A stretch of 16,762 nt of DNA from an uncultured Bacteroidales bacterium (GCA_900554715.1 USIN01000014.1:1-16762); one strand, 5' to 3'. Shown: positions 1 through 7,617, numbered from the stretch's first letter. Numbers and translations are program-made. Notes: generated by a model from the sequence alone, not told the origin.

Positions 1-801
1 CAGCAGTTTGCACGATTCTACCAGATAGTCGATTCCTTTCCGCTTATCCGTTATCTTTACAGAGCCGAACAGAGCGAGCTTGGCATCCTGAGGCAGTTTA
101 CATCTGCTGCGCGCTTCTTGCTTGTTGTGCGGCTTGAACAAGTTGGTATTGATGGGATTGGGAATACAGGTAATCGTGTGTCCGGCGAGCAAGGCGCTTT
201 TCTTTGCCAAGCCTTCCAGCCAGTGGCTGCACGTTACGAAGTTGATGTGCCGTCCTTTGTACAAATTCTGTTTTTTGTAGAAAGTCCGGTAGGAGAGGTC
301 TTTTTTGCCGCCATTGCCATGAATGAAAGGACAGTTACGGCACTCCTGCTGATAGCGGGTACACTCGCGGGCATGATGGCAGATACCGGTGCACGGCCAC
401 ATGTCGTGCATGGTCCACACTACGGGTTTGCCCGATGCGAGGATATTCTCGATGTTTCTCAGAGATAACATCCCCTGATTTATCCAATGAAGATGAATTA
501 CATCCGCTTGCTGAAATTCCGGGAGCGAGGTGATGTCCGTACCCGTATTGGCAATATCGACGGCAAAGATATTATCCCGTTTGAAATGGTTGGCTTTCCA
601 TATAACGATACGTTCCCAGACAAATTTCCATACCATGCGCCAGTTGCGGCTCAATGAAACTACGGTGATTTGGTCGGTTTGCTTGTCACGTACCAAAAGC
701 TTGGCCTTGATGCCGTTATTCTTGAGCGACTCCATTAGTCTGCTGGCCGCCACGGCTGCTCCGCCGATGCGTTCGGATGTATTGATTAATAGTACTCTCA
801 T
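1..801 (-). CDS. Glycosyltransferase, family 4/group 1 type (partial, 3' end beyond window)
   Basis: This reading frame starts with ATG at 801 and stays open for 267 codons to the window edge, so the C-terminal catalytic half is missing. The N-terminus (MRVLLINTSERIGGAAVAA) is the typical nucleotide-binding start of GT-B glycosyltransferases, with a glycine-rich turn after the first strand. Further motifs are ADVIHLHW near residue 100 and VVWTMHDMWPCTG followed by a cysteine-rich stretch (C..H...C....EC..CPF). This His/Cys pattern recurs in Bacteroides capsule/exopolysaccharide glycosyltransferases. ITCIPNPINTNLFKP then FGSVKITDKRKGIDYLVES mark the start of the donor-sugar domain. No signal peptide is seen, so it should act on the cytoplasmic face on a lipid-linked glycan. 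The sugar and acceptor cannot be read from sequence. It stands divergent from the pnp-like gene. Its base composition is more A+T-rich than the rest of the window. Confidence 0.85.
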   Translation of the reverse strand, partial: MRVLLINTSERIGGAAVAASRLMESLKNNGIKAKLLVRDKQTDQITVVSLSRNWRMVWKFVWERIVIWKANHFKRDNIFAVDIANTGTDITSLPEFQQADVIHLHWINQGMLSLRNIENILASGKPVVWTMHDMWPCTGICHHARECTRYQQECRNCPFIHGNGGKKDLSYRTFYKKQNLYKGRHINFVTCSHWLEGLAKKSALLAGHTITCIPNPINTNLFKPHNKQEARSRCKLPQDAKLALFGSVKITDKRKGIDYLVESCKLL

Positions 802-819
802 TTTTGCGGAATGTTTGGA

Positions 820-827
820 CAAAAGTA
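820..827 (-). promoter_or_regulatory. Candidate -7 promoter element for the glycosyltransferase
   Basis: On the minus strand this reads TACTTTTG, a match to the Bacteroidetes -7 consensus TAnnTTTG, ending 18 nt before the ATG at 801. No convincing -33 TTTG box is seen about 20 nt upstream, so the call rests on the -7 box and its position. Confidence 0.45.
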
Positions 828-891
828 CTGCTTTTGCCGCTTTCTGCTCCATAAATCTTTTATTTTTTTAGTCTGTAACCGCTAAACTCCC

Positions 892-899
892 TATCTTTG
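892..899 (+). promoter_or_regulatory. Candidate -7 promoter element, plus strand
   Basis: TATCTTTG matches the Bacteroidetes -7 consensus TAnnTTTG and points toward the pnp-like gene, giving an untranslated leader of about 120 nt. The leader contains a 10-bp inverted repeat (908-917 with 973-982) and a possible 19-codon mini-ORF at 931-990. No clear -33 box is seen. Because the pnp 5' end is aberrant, this promoter may originally have served a different gene. Confidence 0.45.
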
Positions 900-1027
900 C
901 CGGAGTTAAAAGCCCGTGATGTCGTAAGCAATGAAAATATTGAGGTGGAAAGCGGATTTATCATCGGAGGAAACGGGCTTTTCGTCGTAAGAAACCTATG
1001 GCTCATCGGTAGAAAATAAATGTAAGT

Positions 1028-2887
1028 ATGGGAGATAAAGGAATGAAAAGACTGGAGCAAGTTTCAGATATTCCTTTCAACGGACCGATTTCCGAAGTAC
1101 GTGTAGCGCGTATCAACGGTGAATTCGTTATCAACCCTACTTTCGAGCAACTGGAGAAAGCCGATATGGACCTTATGGTAGGCGCCACTTATGAGAACAT
1201 CATGATGGTAGAGGGTGAAATGGACGAAGTGTCCGAAAAAGATTTGCTGGAAGCCATGAAAGCCGCTCACGAAGCGATCAAGATACAATGTAAAGCCCAG
1301 ATGGAGTTGGCAGAAGAGGTCGGTTCTACCGTAAAACGCGAATACTGCCACGAAGTCAACGACGAAGAGCTGCGCGCCGACGTCAAGGCAAAATGCTATG
1401 ACAAAGCCTATGCGGTAGCCAAAGCAGGCTGCGCCGACAAGCACTGGCGTCAGGACAGCTTCGACGCCATCTGCGACGAATATATCGAATCGCTCCCCGA
1501 AGACGAGCGCGAAGAAAAAACTCCGCTGGTAAAGCGCTACTACCACGACGTCGAGAAAGAGGCCGTTCGCCGCTGCATCCTCGACGAGGGCATCCGTCTC
1601 GACGGCCGCAAGACCACCGAAATCCGCCCCATCTGGTGTGAGGTCGACTATCTTCCCGGCCCCCACGGCTCAGCCATCTTCACCCGCGGCGAGACCCAGT
1701 CGCTCTCGACAGTCACCCTCGGCACAAAGCTCGACGAGAAGATTCTCGACGACGTTCTCAACCAGGGCCGCGAGCGCTTCCTGCTCCACTATAACTTCCC
1801 GCCCTTCTCGACAGGCGAGGCCAAAGCCGTCCGCGGCGTAGGCCGCCGCGAAATCGGTCACGGCAACCTGGCCCACCGCGCCCTCAAACGCATGTTCCCC
1901 GACGACTTCCCCTATGTCTGCCGCGTCGTCAGCGACATTCTCGAGTCAAACGGCTCGTCGTCGATGGCGACAGTCTGCGCCGGCACCCTCGCCCTGCTCG
2001 ACGCCGGCGTCAAGATGAAGAAACCCGTCAGCGGCATCGCCATGGGCCTCATCACCGACACCGAGAGTCCCAAATATGCCATTCTGAGCGATATCCTCGG
2101 CGACGAAGACCACCTCGGCGATATGGACTTCAAGGTAACCGGCACAGTCGACGGCATCACAGCGACCCAGATGGACATCAAGTGCGACGGCCTGAGCTAC
2201 GAGATTCTCGAGAAAGCCCTCATGCAGGCTCGTGACGGACGTCTCCACATACTCGACATCATCAACCAGACAATACCCGCACCCCGCGAGGACTACAAGC
2301 CCCACGTACCGCGCATCGTCACCATGCTCATCCCCAAAGAGCTCATCGGCGCAGTCATCGGCCCGGGCGGAAAAGTCATCCAGGGCATTCAGGAAGCAAG
2401 CGGCGCGACCGTCTCTATCGACGAAATCGACGAAGGCGGCTATATCGAAGTCGCAGCCTCGAACAAAGAGTCGATTGACAAGGCTCTCGCCATGATCAAC
2501 GCCATTGTCGAGCTTCCCGAAGAAGGCAAGGTCTACCACGGCAAAGTGGCCAGCATCATGGACTTCGGCGCATTCGTGCAGTTCATGCCCAACCGCGACG
2601 GCCTGCTCCACATCTCTGAAATCTCCTGGGACCGCCTCGAAAACATGGAGGCATCAGGTCTCAAGGAAGGCGATGAGGTCGATGTCAAACTCATCGAGAT
2701 CGACAAGAAGACAGGCAAATACCGTCTGTCGATGCGCGCCCTTCAGCCCAAGCCCGAAGGCTGGACCGAGCCGCAGCGCGCTCCGCGCGGCGACCGTCCC
2801 CGCCGTGACAACGGCGACCGTCCGCGCCGCGACAACCGCGGTCCGCGCCGTGACGGAGGCAACCGCGGCGGCAACAACAACCAGTAA
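1028..2887 (+). CDS. pnp: Polyribonucleotide nucleotidyltransferase, N-terminally truncated/chimeric
   Basis: PNPase degrades RNA 3'-to-5' using phosphate, as a cytoplasmic ring trimer. Homology begins only at residue 12-13 (VSDIPFNGPISEV), inside the first RNase PH core. The usual first ~120-140 residues, including the FFRR-type RNA-binding loop, are absent and replaced by MGDKGMKRLEQ. What remains is the end of core 1 (~13-80), the helical linker (~85-170), RLDGR at 190-194 opening core 2 with RGVGRREIGHG, SNGSSSMATVCAG and GDEDHLGDMDFKV (active-site serines and aspartates), a KH domain with GPGG at 445-448, an S1 domain (~500-575) and a basic Arg/Asp/Gly tail (~583-619). At 619 residues it is short against ~710-750. 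ATG 1043 is an alternative start. Codon usage up to ~1340 differs from the rest. The identity is certain; activity is doubtful, and the 5' end may be an assembly artefact. Confidence 0.9.
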   Translation: MGDKGMKRLEQVSDIPFNGPISEVRVARINGEFVINPTFEQLEKADMDLMVGATYENIMMVEGEMDEVSEKDLLEAMKAAHEAIKIQCKAQMELAEEVGSTVKREYCHEVNDEELRADVKAKCYDKAYAVAKAGCADKHWRQDSFDAICDEYIESLPEDEREEKTPLVKRYYHDVEKEAVRRCILDEGIRLDGRKTTEIRPIWCEVDYLPGPHGSAIFTRGETQSLSTVTLGTKLDEKILDDVLNQGRERFLLHYNFPPFSTGEAKAVRGVGRREIGHGNLAHRALKRMFPDDFPYVCRVVSDILESNGSSSMATVCAGTLALLDAGVKMKKPVSGIAMGLITDTESPKYAILSDILGDEDHLGDMDFKVTGTVDGITATQMDIKCDGLSYEILEKALMQARDGRLHILDIINQTIPAPREDYKPHVPRIVTMLIPKELIGAVIGPGGKVIQGIQEASGATVSIDEIDEGGYIEVAASNKESIDKALAMINAIVELPEEGKVYHGKVASIMDFGAFVQFMPNRDGLLHISEISWDRLENMEASGLKEGDEVDVKLIEIDKKTGKYRLSMRALQPKPEGWTEPQRAPRGDRPRRDNGDRPRRDNRGPRRDGGNRGGNNNQ

Positions 2888-2946
2888 AAAACATCTGATG
2901 CCGTAAGACGCCGAAGCATCGGCGACAGCATCACACCACACCTTAT

Positions 2947-3002
2947 AAGCACCGTGATTACAGTGCCGCGACGCGCGGCATAAGTCACGGTGCTTGTTTT
3001 TT
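2947..3002 (+). terminator. Intrinsic terminator after pnp
   Basis: AAGCACCGTGA (2947-2957) pairs with TCACGGTGCTT (2985-2995), and an inner stem TGCCGCG (2964-2970) pairs with CGCGGCA (2974-2980) around ACG. G plus six T residues follow. It separates pnp from the secreted-protein pair. Confidence 0.9.
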
Positions 3003-3077
3003 CACAATTCTGCTAAAATTTGCGTCCGCAGGGCACATTTTTCAGCTCAAAAAGATACATGATTTATAAAAATTGAG

Positions 3078-3085
3078 TAATTTTG
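3078..3085 (+). promoter_or_regulatory. Candidate -7 promoter element for the secreted-protein pair
   Basis: TAATTTTG matches TAnnTTTG and is followed by GCC, 27 nt before the ATG at 3113. A clear -33 TTTG is not visible. It lies after the pnp terminator, so the two downstream genes probably form their own transcription unit. Confidence 0.55.
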
Positions 3086-3112
3086 CCACACATTAAACTA
3101 AAATAACTTCCA

Positions 3113-5056
3113 ATGAAAAAACTTTACACTATTCTATGTTTCATTTTGCTGACAGCGACAAGTGTAGTCTCAGCAAACAATCTGCGATTCAAACATCACG
3201 CCAAGGCCGCGGAGGAACTCACGCTTAAAGCGCCGGGCTATGTCGTAGCCAACGAAGCCGACACATTCAAAGTGTCGCTTCTGCTCAAAGAAGATTTCTC
3301 GGCCTTCACAGACGGCAGCATCGAGGCCCCGGCCACGACACCGGTATCGGCCGAAGCCGGCTGGCTTCCGACAAGCTTCACTCCCAACAGCGGCCAGTGG
3401 GGCGGCGAACAGCTCTATCAGGCAGGCGGCTGCGCCTATATCGGTCTGACCGAAAGCGGTCTCAGCGGCGCCCTGACCTCGCCCGACATCGATCTCTCGA
3501 AACACGAGGGCAACGTCATCATCACACTGCGCGCCCGCAAAGGCAAAGGCAGCGACCCTGAAGCCGTGAGAGACTGGATCTGCTGCGACATGTATGAAGT
3601 CAACCCCAATGACCCCAATGACTTCCGCTACTTCCAGCGCGACTACGGCAACTGCTATGACGAATGGAACGAATACAAGTTCTACTACAACTTCGAACGG
3701 AGAAAAGACAGAAACTACTTTTTCCAGTTCTACGGTTATGACGCGGCCGCCTATATCGACGATGTAGAAATCAAATTTCTCGAACCGTATGTCACCGCTC
3801 CTGTCGCCAAGCCACACACCAACTTCACAAACGACAGCTTCACTGCCAACTGGGAATCTGTCGAGGGAGCTGACGGCTATCTCATCGACCTCTTCACCGT
3901 CGGCACCGACCGCTACAAGACCCGCACATATATCCACCGCGATCTCAAAGTCAGCGGCACGTCACACACATTCACCGGAATAGACACCAGAGACAAGGCA
4001 TACCACTATGTGGTCAAAGCCACAAAAGGCGGCAAGATTTCGCCCGAATCAAACAAAATCAGAGTACAGGCACTCCTTCAGCCTACCGGTCTGAGCGCCA
4101 CATACGACAATCAGAACATCAAACTGTCGTGGAATGCCGTCGAAGGCGCACAGTATTATAAAGTATGCGTCAATCGCAACCACACAGCCAAATCTGACGA
4201 GACGTTTATCATCTGCCGCGAGAATTTCGACAGGATCGGACTCGGCGGCTCATATCTCAGCCCTGTCTATCTCGACGACCAGATGGAATTTGACGGCGTC
4301 AACGGACTTCCTGACTGGATCGCCGAATACAGTCTCACAATCGAGGGCGCGATAGGCCTTGACGGCACAGCCAAATCGGCCTACGGGCATGAAGTCTATA
4401 TGCAGAGCAATTATATGAATCTCGCGGGTTCGGACGGCGAAATAACGGTCAAGGCCGACCTCTACAATGTCGACGAACTCAGCGGCGCACATTACTCACC
4501 CGTCATCCGTCTCGGCAACATCGCCGACAATGTGCTGACAACAGTCGACAGCAAGAGCTACCGCGACATCTTCGATGAATGGAAAAGCGTCGAAGCCTCA
4601 CTCAAAGGCGGCAAAGGCACCTCTGTCGTCGAGATTGCAGCCATGGGCGGATGGCTCTATATAGACAACCTCGAGGTCAGCTGCAAGCTCAAAGCCGGCT
4701 CAAGCATGTCGGCCCCGCTGCTTAACGCAAAAATAGAAGCTAACTCAGTGACACTGCCCATGTCGGATTACCTTGACAACGAGGACATCACCTATACGGT
4801 CACCGCCGTCAAGGAAATCTGGGACGCCTATCATTACTCAATCGACTATCTTATCTCGAGCGAACCCTCGGAGGCATATAATTTCAACGTCGACCTCGCC
4901 GGCGTCGAATCGATCATCGCCGACCCCTCGACAGCCCCGGCTGACGTCTACAACCTCCAGGGCCTTAAAATACTCGACGCCGAGAACGCCGATCAGATCA
5001 ACACACTGCCCACAGGCATCTATATCACCGGCGGCAAAAAGATATATGTCAAATAA
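3113..5056 (+). CDS. Secreted multidomain protein with jelly-roll and FN3-like modules and C-terminal tail
   Basis: The first ~21 residues (MKKLYTILCFILLTATSVVSA) form a clear Sec signal peptide. Visible modules are an adhesin/carbohydrate-binding-like jelly-roll (~55-225, opening KEDFSAFTDG and closing AAAYIDDVEIKFL), a fibronectin-III-like domain (~227-318, SFTANWESVEGADGYLIDLF), the start of a second FN3 (~320-365, IKLSWNAVEGAQYYKV), a second jelly-roll (~366-525, opening ICRENFDRIG and closing GGWLYIDNLEVSC), FN3-like strands (~533-590), and a tail (~597-647) with YNLQG and LPTGIYITGGKKIYVK. The tail resembles the Por-secretion/type IX C-terminal motif common in Bacteroidales secreted proteins; whether it is a sorting signal here is inference. 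No catalytic motif is recognised. An adhesive or glycan-binding surface protein is plausible. The next gene follows after 19 nt and ends in the same tail. Confidence 0.85.
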   Translation: MKKLYTILCFILLTATSVVSANNLRFKHHAKAAEELTLKAPGYVVANEADTFKVSLLLKEDFSAFTDGSIEAPATTPVSAEAGWLPTSFTPNSGQWGGEQLYQAGGCAYIGLTESGLSGALTSPDIDLSKHEGNVIITLRARKGKGSDPEAVRDWICCDMYEVNPNDPNDFRYFQRDYGNCYDEWNEYKFYYNFERRKDRNYFFQFYGYDAAAYIDDVEIKFLEPYVTAPVAKPHTNFTNDSFTANWESVEGADGYLIDLFTVGTDRYKTRTYIHRDLKVSGTSHTFTGIDTRDKAYHYVVKATKGGKISPESNKIRVQALLQPTGLSATYDNQNIKLSWNAVEGAQYYKVCVNRNHTAKSDETFIICRENFDRIGLGGSYLSPVYLDDQMEFDGVNGLPDWIAEYSLTIEGAIGLDGTAKSAYGHEVYMQSNYMNLAGSDGEITVKADLYNVDELSGAHYSPVIRLGNIADNVLTTVDSKSYRDIFDEWKSVEASLKGGKGTSVVEIAAMGGWLYIDNLEVSCKLKAGSSMSAPLLNAKIEANSVTLPMSDYLDNEDITYTVTAVKEIWDAYHYSIDYLISSEPSEAYNFNVDLAGVESIIADPSTAPADVYNLQGLKILDAENADQINTLPTGIYITGGKKIYVK

Positions 5057-5075
5057 ACCCTGATTTATAAATTTT

Positions 5076-6968
5076 ATGAAAAAGTTAAATCTACTACTGC
5101 TTGCTCTCGTTGCCACCGTCTCTACGGCCTGGGCCTGGGAGCTCAAACTCGACGTCAAAGGCGCCCAGTATGTCGCCGAAGCGTTCAAAACCGAAAGCTT
5201 CTACAGCGATCAGAGAACCGATCTCAACCTCACCGACGGCGAGAACATCATCACACTCACCTCTAACGAGGAAGTCTATATCAAAATGAAACCCGAAGCC
5301 ATCGCCTCGCTCAAAGACGACGAAGGCTATGCCGAGTCAACGAACTACAACGGCTATTACAACATCTACCACCGCAGCTGGGATCCCGACCAGATTGCCT
5401 ACACCCTGACCGCCGTAAGCGAGGAAGAATACCGCTCTGAGAGCGTCACCGTCAACATCGACGCCCCCGAACTCGTGACCATCACACGCGGCAGCACTGA
5501 AATCAAGCCCACCGAGTCGCCCGTAGTCGTGGCCTATAACCCCGAAGACGAAACAAAGCTGACAATCAAAGCCCGCTCGTACAACCAGTCTATCTACAAA
5601 GTGACAGCCGACGGCACAGACATCACACCCGACGGTGACAGATATGTCGTCAACCTCGTCGACAACAGCGGCGACGCACCCGTCTATGTCAAGACCATCG
5701 ACGTCACGGCAAAATATCCCGAAGGCTTCACCTACAAGACCAAAATCACTGTCGACGGTCCCGCCGAGGCCATCACAAAAGTTGAGGTCAATCAGGCCGC
5801 TGTCGAGAACTATCTCTCGGCCGAGGGCTTTGAAGTAGCCCCCGACGCCGACCTGCGCGTCTACTTCAACACCACCGACTACAAGATTGACGAAGTGACA
5901 GTCAACGGCACTCCCAAGACACTCTACGGCGCTCCCGCTCTTGTAATCAGCCAGGTAATCTGCAACAACGACATTGCAATCAAAGCCCACAAACTCGAGG
6001 CTTTTGATGCCGTTCTCGACATCACCGGCGCCGAGGGCATAAACTGCTACCTCAATGAAGTAGCCCAGACAATCACCGACGGCGAGAACAAGATTCCCGT
6101 CAAAGAAGGCGCAGCGACATTCCGCATCACCGCTAAAGACGGCTATGAACTTAAGACCGTCGAATATAAAGGCAACAATATGATTTACGGCTCTTATGCA
6201 TCAGTAACCGTCAGCGATGCCAGCCCCGTGACCATTGTCGCAGTGCCCATCGTACGTGAAGACAGACTCGCCCTCTACATCAGCGGACTGGAATACGCAA
6301 AGTCGACATATATCGACTTCCGTGAAGGCTGGTCGCTTGTATATGACCCCAAAGTCACACTCGTCGAAGGCTATAACATCGTCAACTTCCGTCCCGAAGA
6401 CCAGACCCTTAACATCAACAGCCTCGGCAGCAACCCCGTGCTCTATGTCAATGACGCCAAGTGGGAAAAATCAATCTCGTCATACGTTGAGATCAACGCT
6501 GTCAACAACGATGTCATCAAGCTCTTCTTCTTCGAGAGCGCCGGCGGCGAAGTTCCCGTCTATGACGTGACATTCGAGAAAGCTGAAGACGTCGACCTCG
6601 CCGAATATGTCATCAAGAAAGACATCCTCGCTACAGTCGATGCAGCCGTTTCACCCGTCAAGGCCGTAGGCAAGACAAACTTCACCATCACACCCGCGAC
6701 CGAAGACTCGAAAGCCCTCGTCGTCAAAGTCGATGACACCGAGCTGACACCCGCCGAAGACGGCAGCTACAGCTTCGACGTAACAGCCAACACCGCTGTC
6801 GACCTCTCGCTCAAGTCTGATGGCATCAGCGACATCACCATCGAGAACGCCGGCGCCGACGAGGCTGTCTACAACCTCCAGGGCATACGCGTTGCCGACA
6901 AGGCGACTGTCGACCAGCTCCCCGCAGGCATCTATATCTCAGGCGGCAAAAAATTCATCAAGAAATAA
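5076..6968 (+). CDS. Secreted repeat protein with the same C-terminal tail
   Basis: A signal peptide (MKKLNLLLLALVATVSTAWA) precedes a 630-residue beta-rich protein with no recognised enzyme motif. Weak repeats of ~85-100 residues are visible. Units open with a hydrophobic strand plus G (WELKLDVKGAQYV at 21, FDAVLDITGAEGI at ~310, LALYISGLEYAKS at ~397) and continue with a DGEN or EGYN turn (LTDGENIITL, ITDGENKIPV, LVEGYNIVNF). Segments starting VTVNIDAPELVTI and ITKVEVNQAA may be diverged copies. Residues ~582-630 form the tail (YNLQGIRV, LPAGIYISGGKKFIKK). It matches the tail of the upstream gene, including an identical 18-nt stretch (4946-4963 and 6867-6884). The 19-nt gap suggests co-transcription. 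Function unknown; an extracellular structural or binding role is likely. Confidence 0.85.
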   Translation: MKKLNLLLLALVATVSTAWAWELKLDVKGAQYVAEAFKTESFYSDQRTDLNLTDGENIITLTSNEEVYIKMKPEAIASLKDDEGYAESTNYNGYYNIYHRSWDPDQIAYTLTAVSEEEYRSESVTVNIDAPELVTITRGSTEIKPTESPVVVAYNPEDETKLTIKARSYNQSIYKVTADGTDITPDGDRYVVNLVDNSGDAPVYVKTIDVTAKYPEGFTYKTKITVDGPAEAITKVEVNQAAVENYLSAEGFEVAPDADLRVYFNTTDYKIDEVTVNGTPKTLYGAPALVISQVICNNDIAIKAHKLEAFDAVLDITGAEGINCYLNEVAQTITDGENKIPVKEGAATFRITAKDGYELKTVEYKGNNMIYGSYASVTVSDASPVTIVAVPIVREDRLALYISGLEYAKSTYIDFREGWSLVYDPKVTLVEGYNIVNFRPEDQTLNINSLGSNPVLYVNDAKWEKSISSYVEINAVNNDVIKLFFFESAGGEVPVYDVTFEKAEDVDLAEYVIKKDILATVDAAVSPVKAVGKTNFTITPATEDSKALVVKVDDTELTPAEDGSYSFDVTANTAVDLSLKSDGISDITIENAGADEAVYNLQGIRVADKATVDQLPAGIYISGGKKFIKK

Positions 6969-6999
6969 CAAAACCTCTGAAATATAAGCCCTATATAAC

Positions 7000-7033
7000 A
7001 AAACCGCCCCTCGATTGGGCGGTTTTGCTTTTT
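7000..7033 (+). terminator. Intrinsic terminator after the secreted-protein pair
   Basis: AAAACCGCCC (7000-7009) pairs perfectly with GGGCGGTTTT (7017-7026) around a 7-nt loop, followed by a T-rich run (GCTTTTTAT). The stem starts 31 nt after the stop codon of the 630-residue gene. Confidence 0.92.
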
Positions 7034-7046
7034 ATGGCTACCTTTG
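7015..7046 (+). promoter_or_regulatory. Promoter of the phosphatase-serB-patatin operon
   Basis: TACCTTTG (7039-7046) matches the -7 consensus TAnnTTTG. A TTG at 7015-7017, 21 nt upstream, could be the -33 box, and it lies inside the loop and 3' arm of the preceding terminator. The start codon at 7066 follows 19 nt after the -7 box. Confidence 0.6.
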
Positions 7047-7065
7047 CATCATCAAACAAACGCCA

Positions 7066-7617
7066 ATGTCAACACCATCACTATTCACACCCGCCGATCC
7101 GCGGGCACGACGACTCATCGCCGCTTTGGCCGGCAAAGACAAGGTGAGTATACTCTTTGTCTGTCTCGGCAACATCTGCCGCTCGCCGGCCGCCGAGGGG
7201 GTCATGCAGGCCATCGTCGACAGCCGTGACGCATCCGACCGTTTCACACTCGACTCGGCCGGAACGGGCAACTACCACATCGGCGACCTGCCCGACCACC
7301 GCATGAGAGTGCACGCGCGGCGCCGGGGCTACGAGCTGACACACCGCTGCCGACAGGTCACCGAGAGCGACTTCGACAGTTTCGACATAATCATCGCCAT
7401 GGACCGCTCGAACTTCGACAACCTGCGCCGTCTGGCGCCGACGCCCGAGGCCGAAGACAAAATCGTCGAGATGGCCGCCTTTGTCTCAAAAGCCATGCGG
7501 TGCTATGCCATACCCGACCCTTATTATGAAGGTGCCGAGGGCTTCGAGCTCGTGCTCGACCTGCTCGAATCGGGCTGTGAAAACCTATACAATTGTCTGT
7601 CAAGCAAAGAACAATGA
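7066..7617 (+). CDS. Low-molecular-weight protein tyrosine phosphatase
   Basis: This 183-residue cytoplasmic enzyme hydrolyses phosphotyrosine. It carries the LMW-PTP P-loop CLGNICRS with nucleophile Cys33 and Arg39 (C-x5-R-S), and the general acid Asp in DPYYEG (Asp151). LDSAGTGNYHIGDLPDHR and IIAMDRSNFDNLRRL are also family blocks. An upstream in-frame ATG at 7015 lies within the terminator hairpin and upstream of the promoter -7 box, so the start at 7066 is preferred. It is somewhat longer than the ~150-residue norm because of an N-terminal extension. Its stop overlaps the serB start (ATGA), indicating translational coupling. In Bacteroidetes such enzymes often act on capsule tyrosine kinases, but no kinase is nearby, so the substrate is unknown. 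Confidence 0.93.
   Translation: MSTPSLFTPADPRARRLIAALAGKDKVSILFVCLGNICRSPAAEGVMQAIVDSRDASDRFTLDSAGTGNYHIGDLPDHRMRVHARRRGYELTHRCRQVTESDFDSFDIIIAMDRSNFDNLRRLAPTPEAEDKIVEMAAFVSKAMRCYAIPDPYYEGAEGFELVLDLLESGCENLYNCLSSKEQ

Noticed and set aside
879..1020. Open plus-strand frame ending LWLIGRK before the pnp start
   Set aside because: No ATG and a stop at 876-878; it overlaps the promoter box, so it is probably chance or the remnant of another gene.
860..1060. Minus-strand 66-codon ORF over the pnp leader
   Set aside because: Low-complexity Ser/Phe composition, overlaps promoter and start regions of the real genes, no family features.
1064..2611. Long minus-strand ORFs opposite pnp
   Set aside because: Shadow frames created by strong G+C third-position bias; no start context or homology, and the plus strand is clearly PNPase.
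7015..7065. Upstream in-frame ATG for the tyrosine phosphatase
   Set aside because: It lies inside the terminator hairpin and upstream of the -7 box, so it would not be transcribed from the local promoter.
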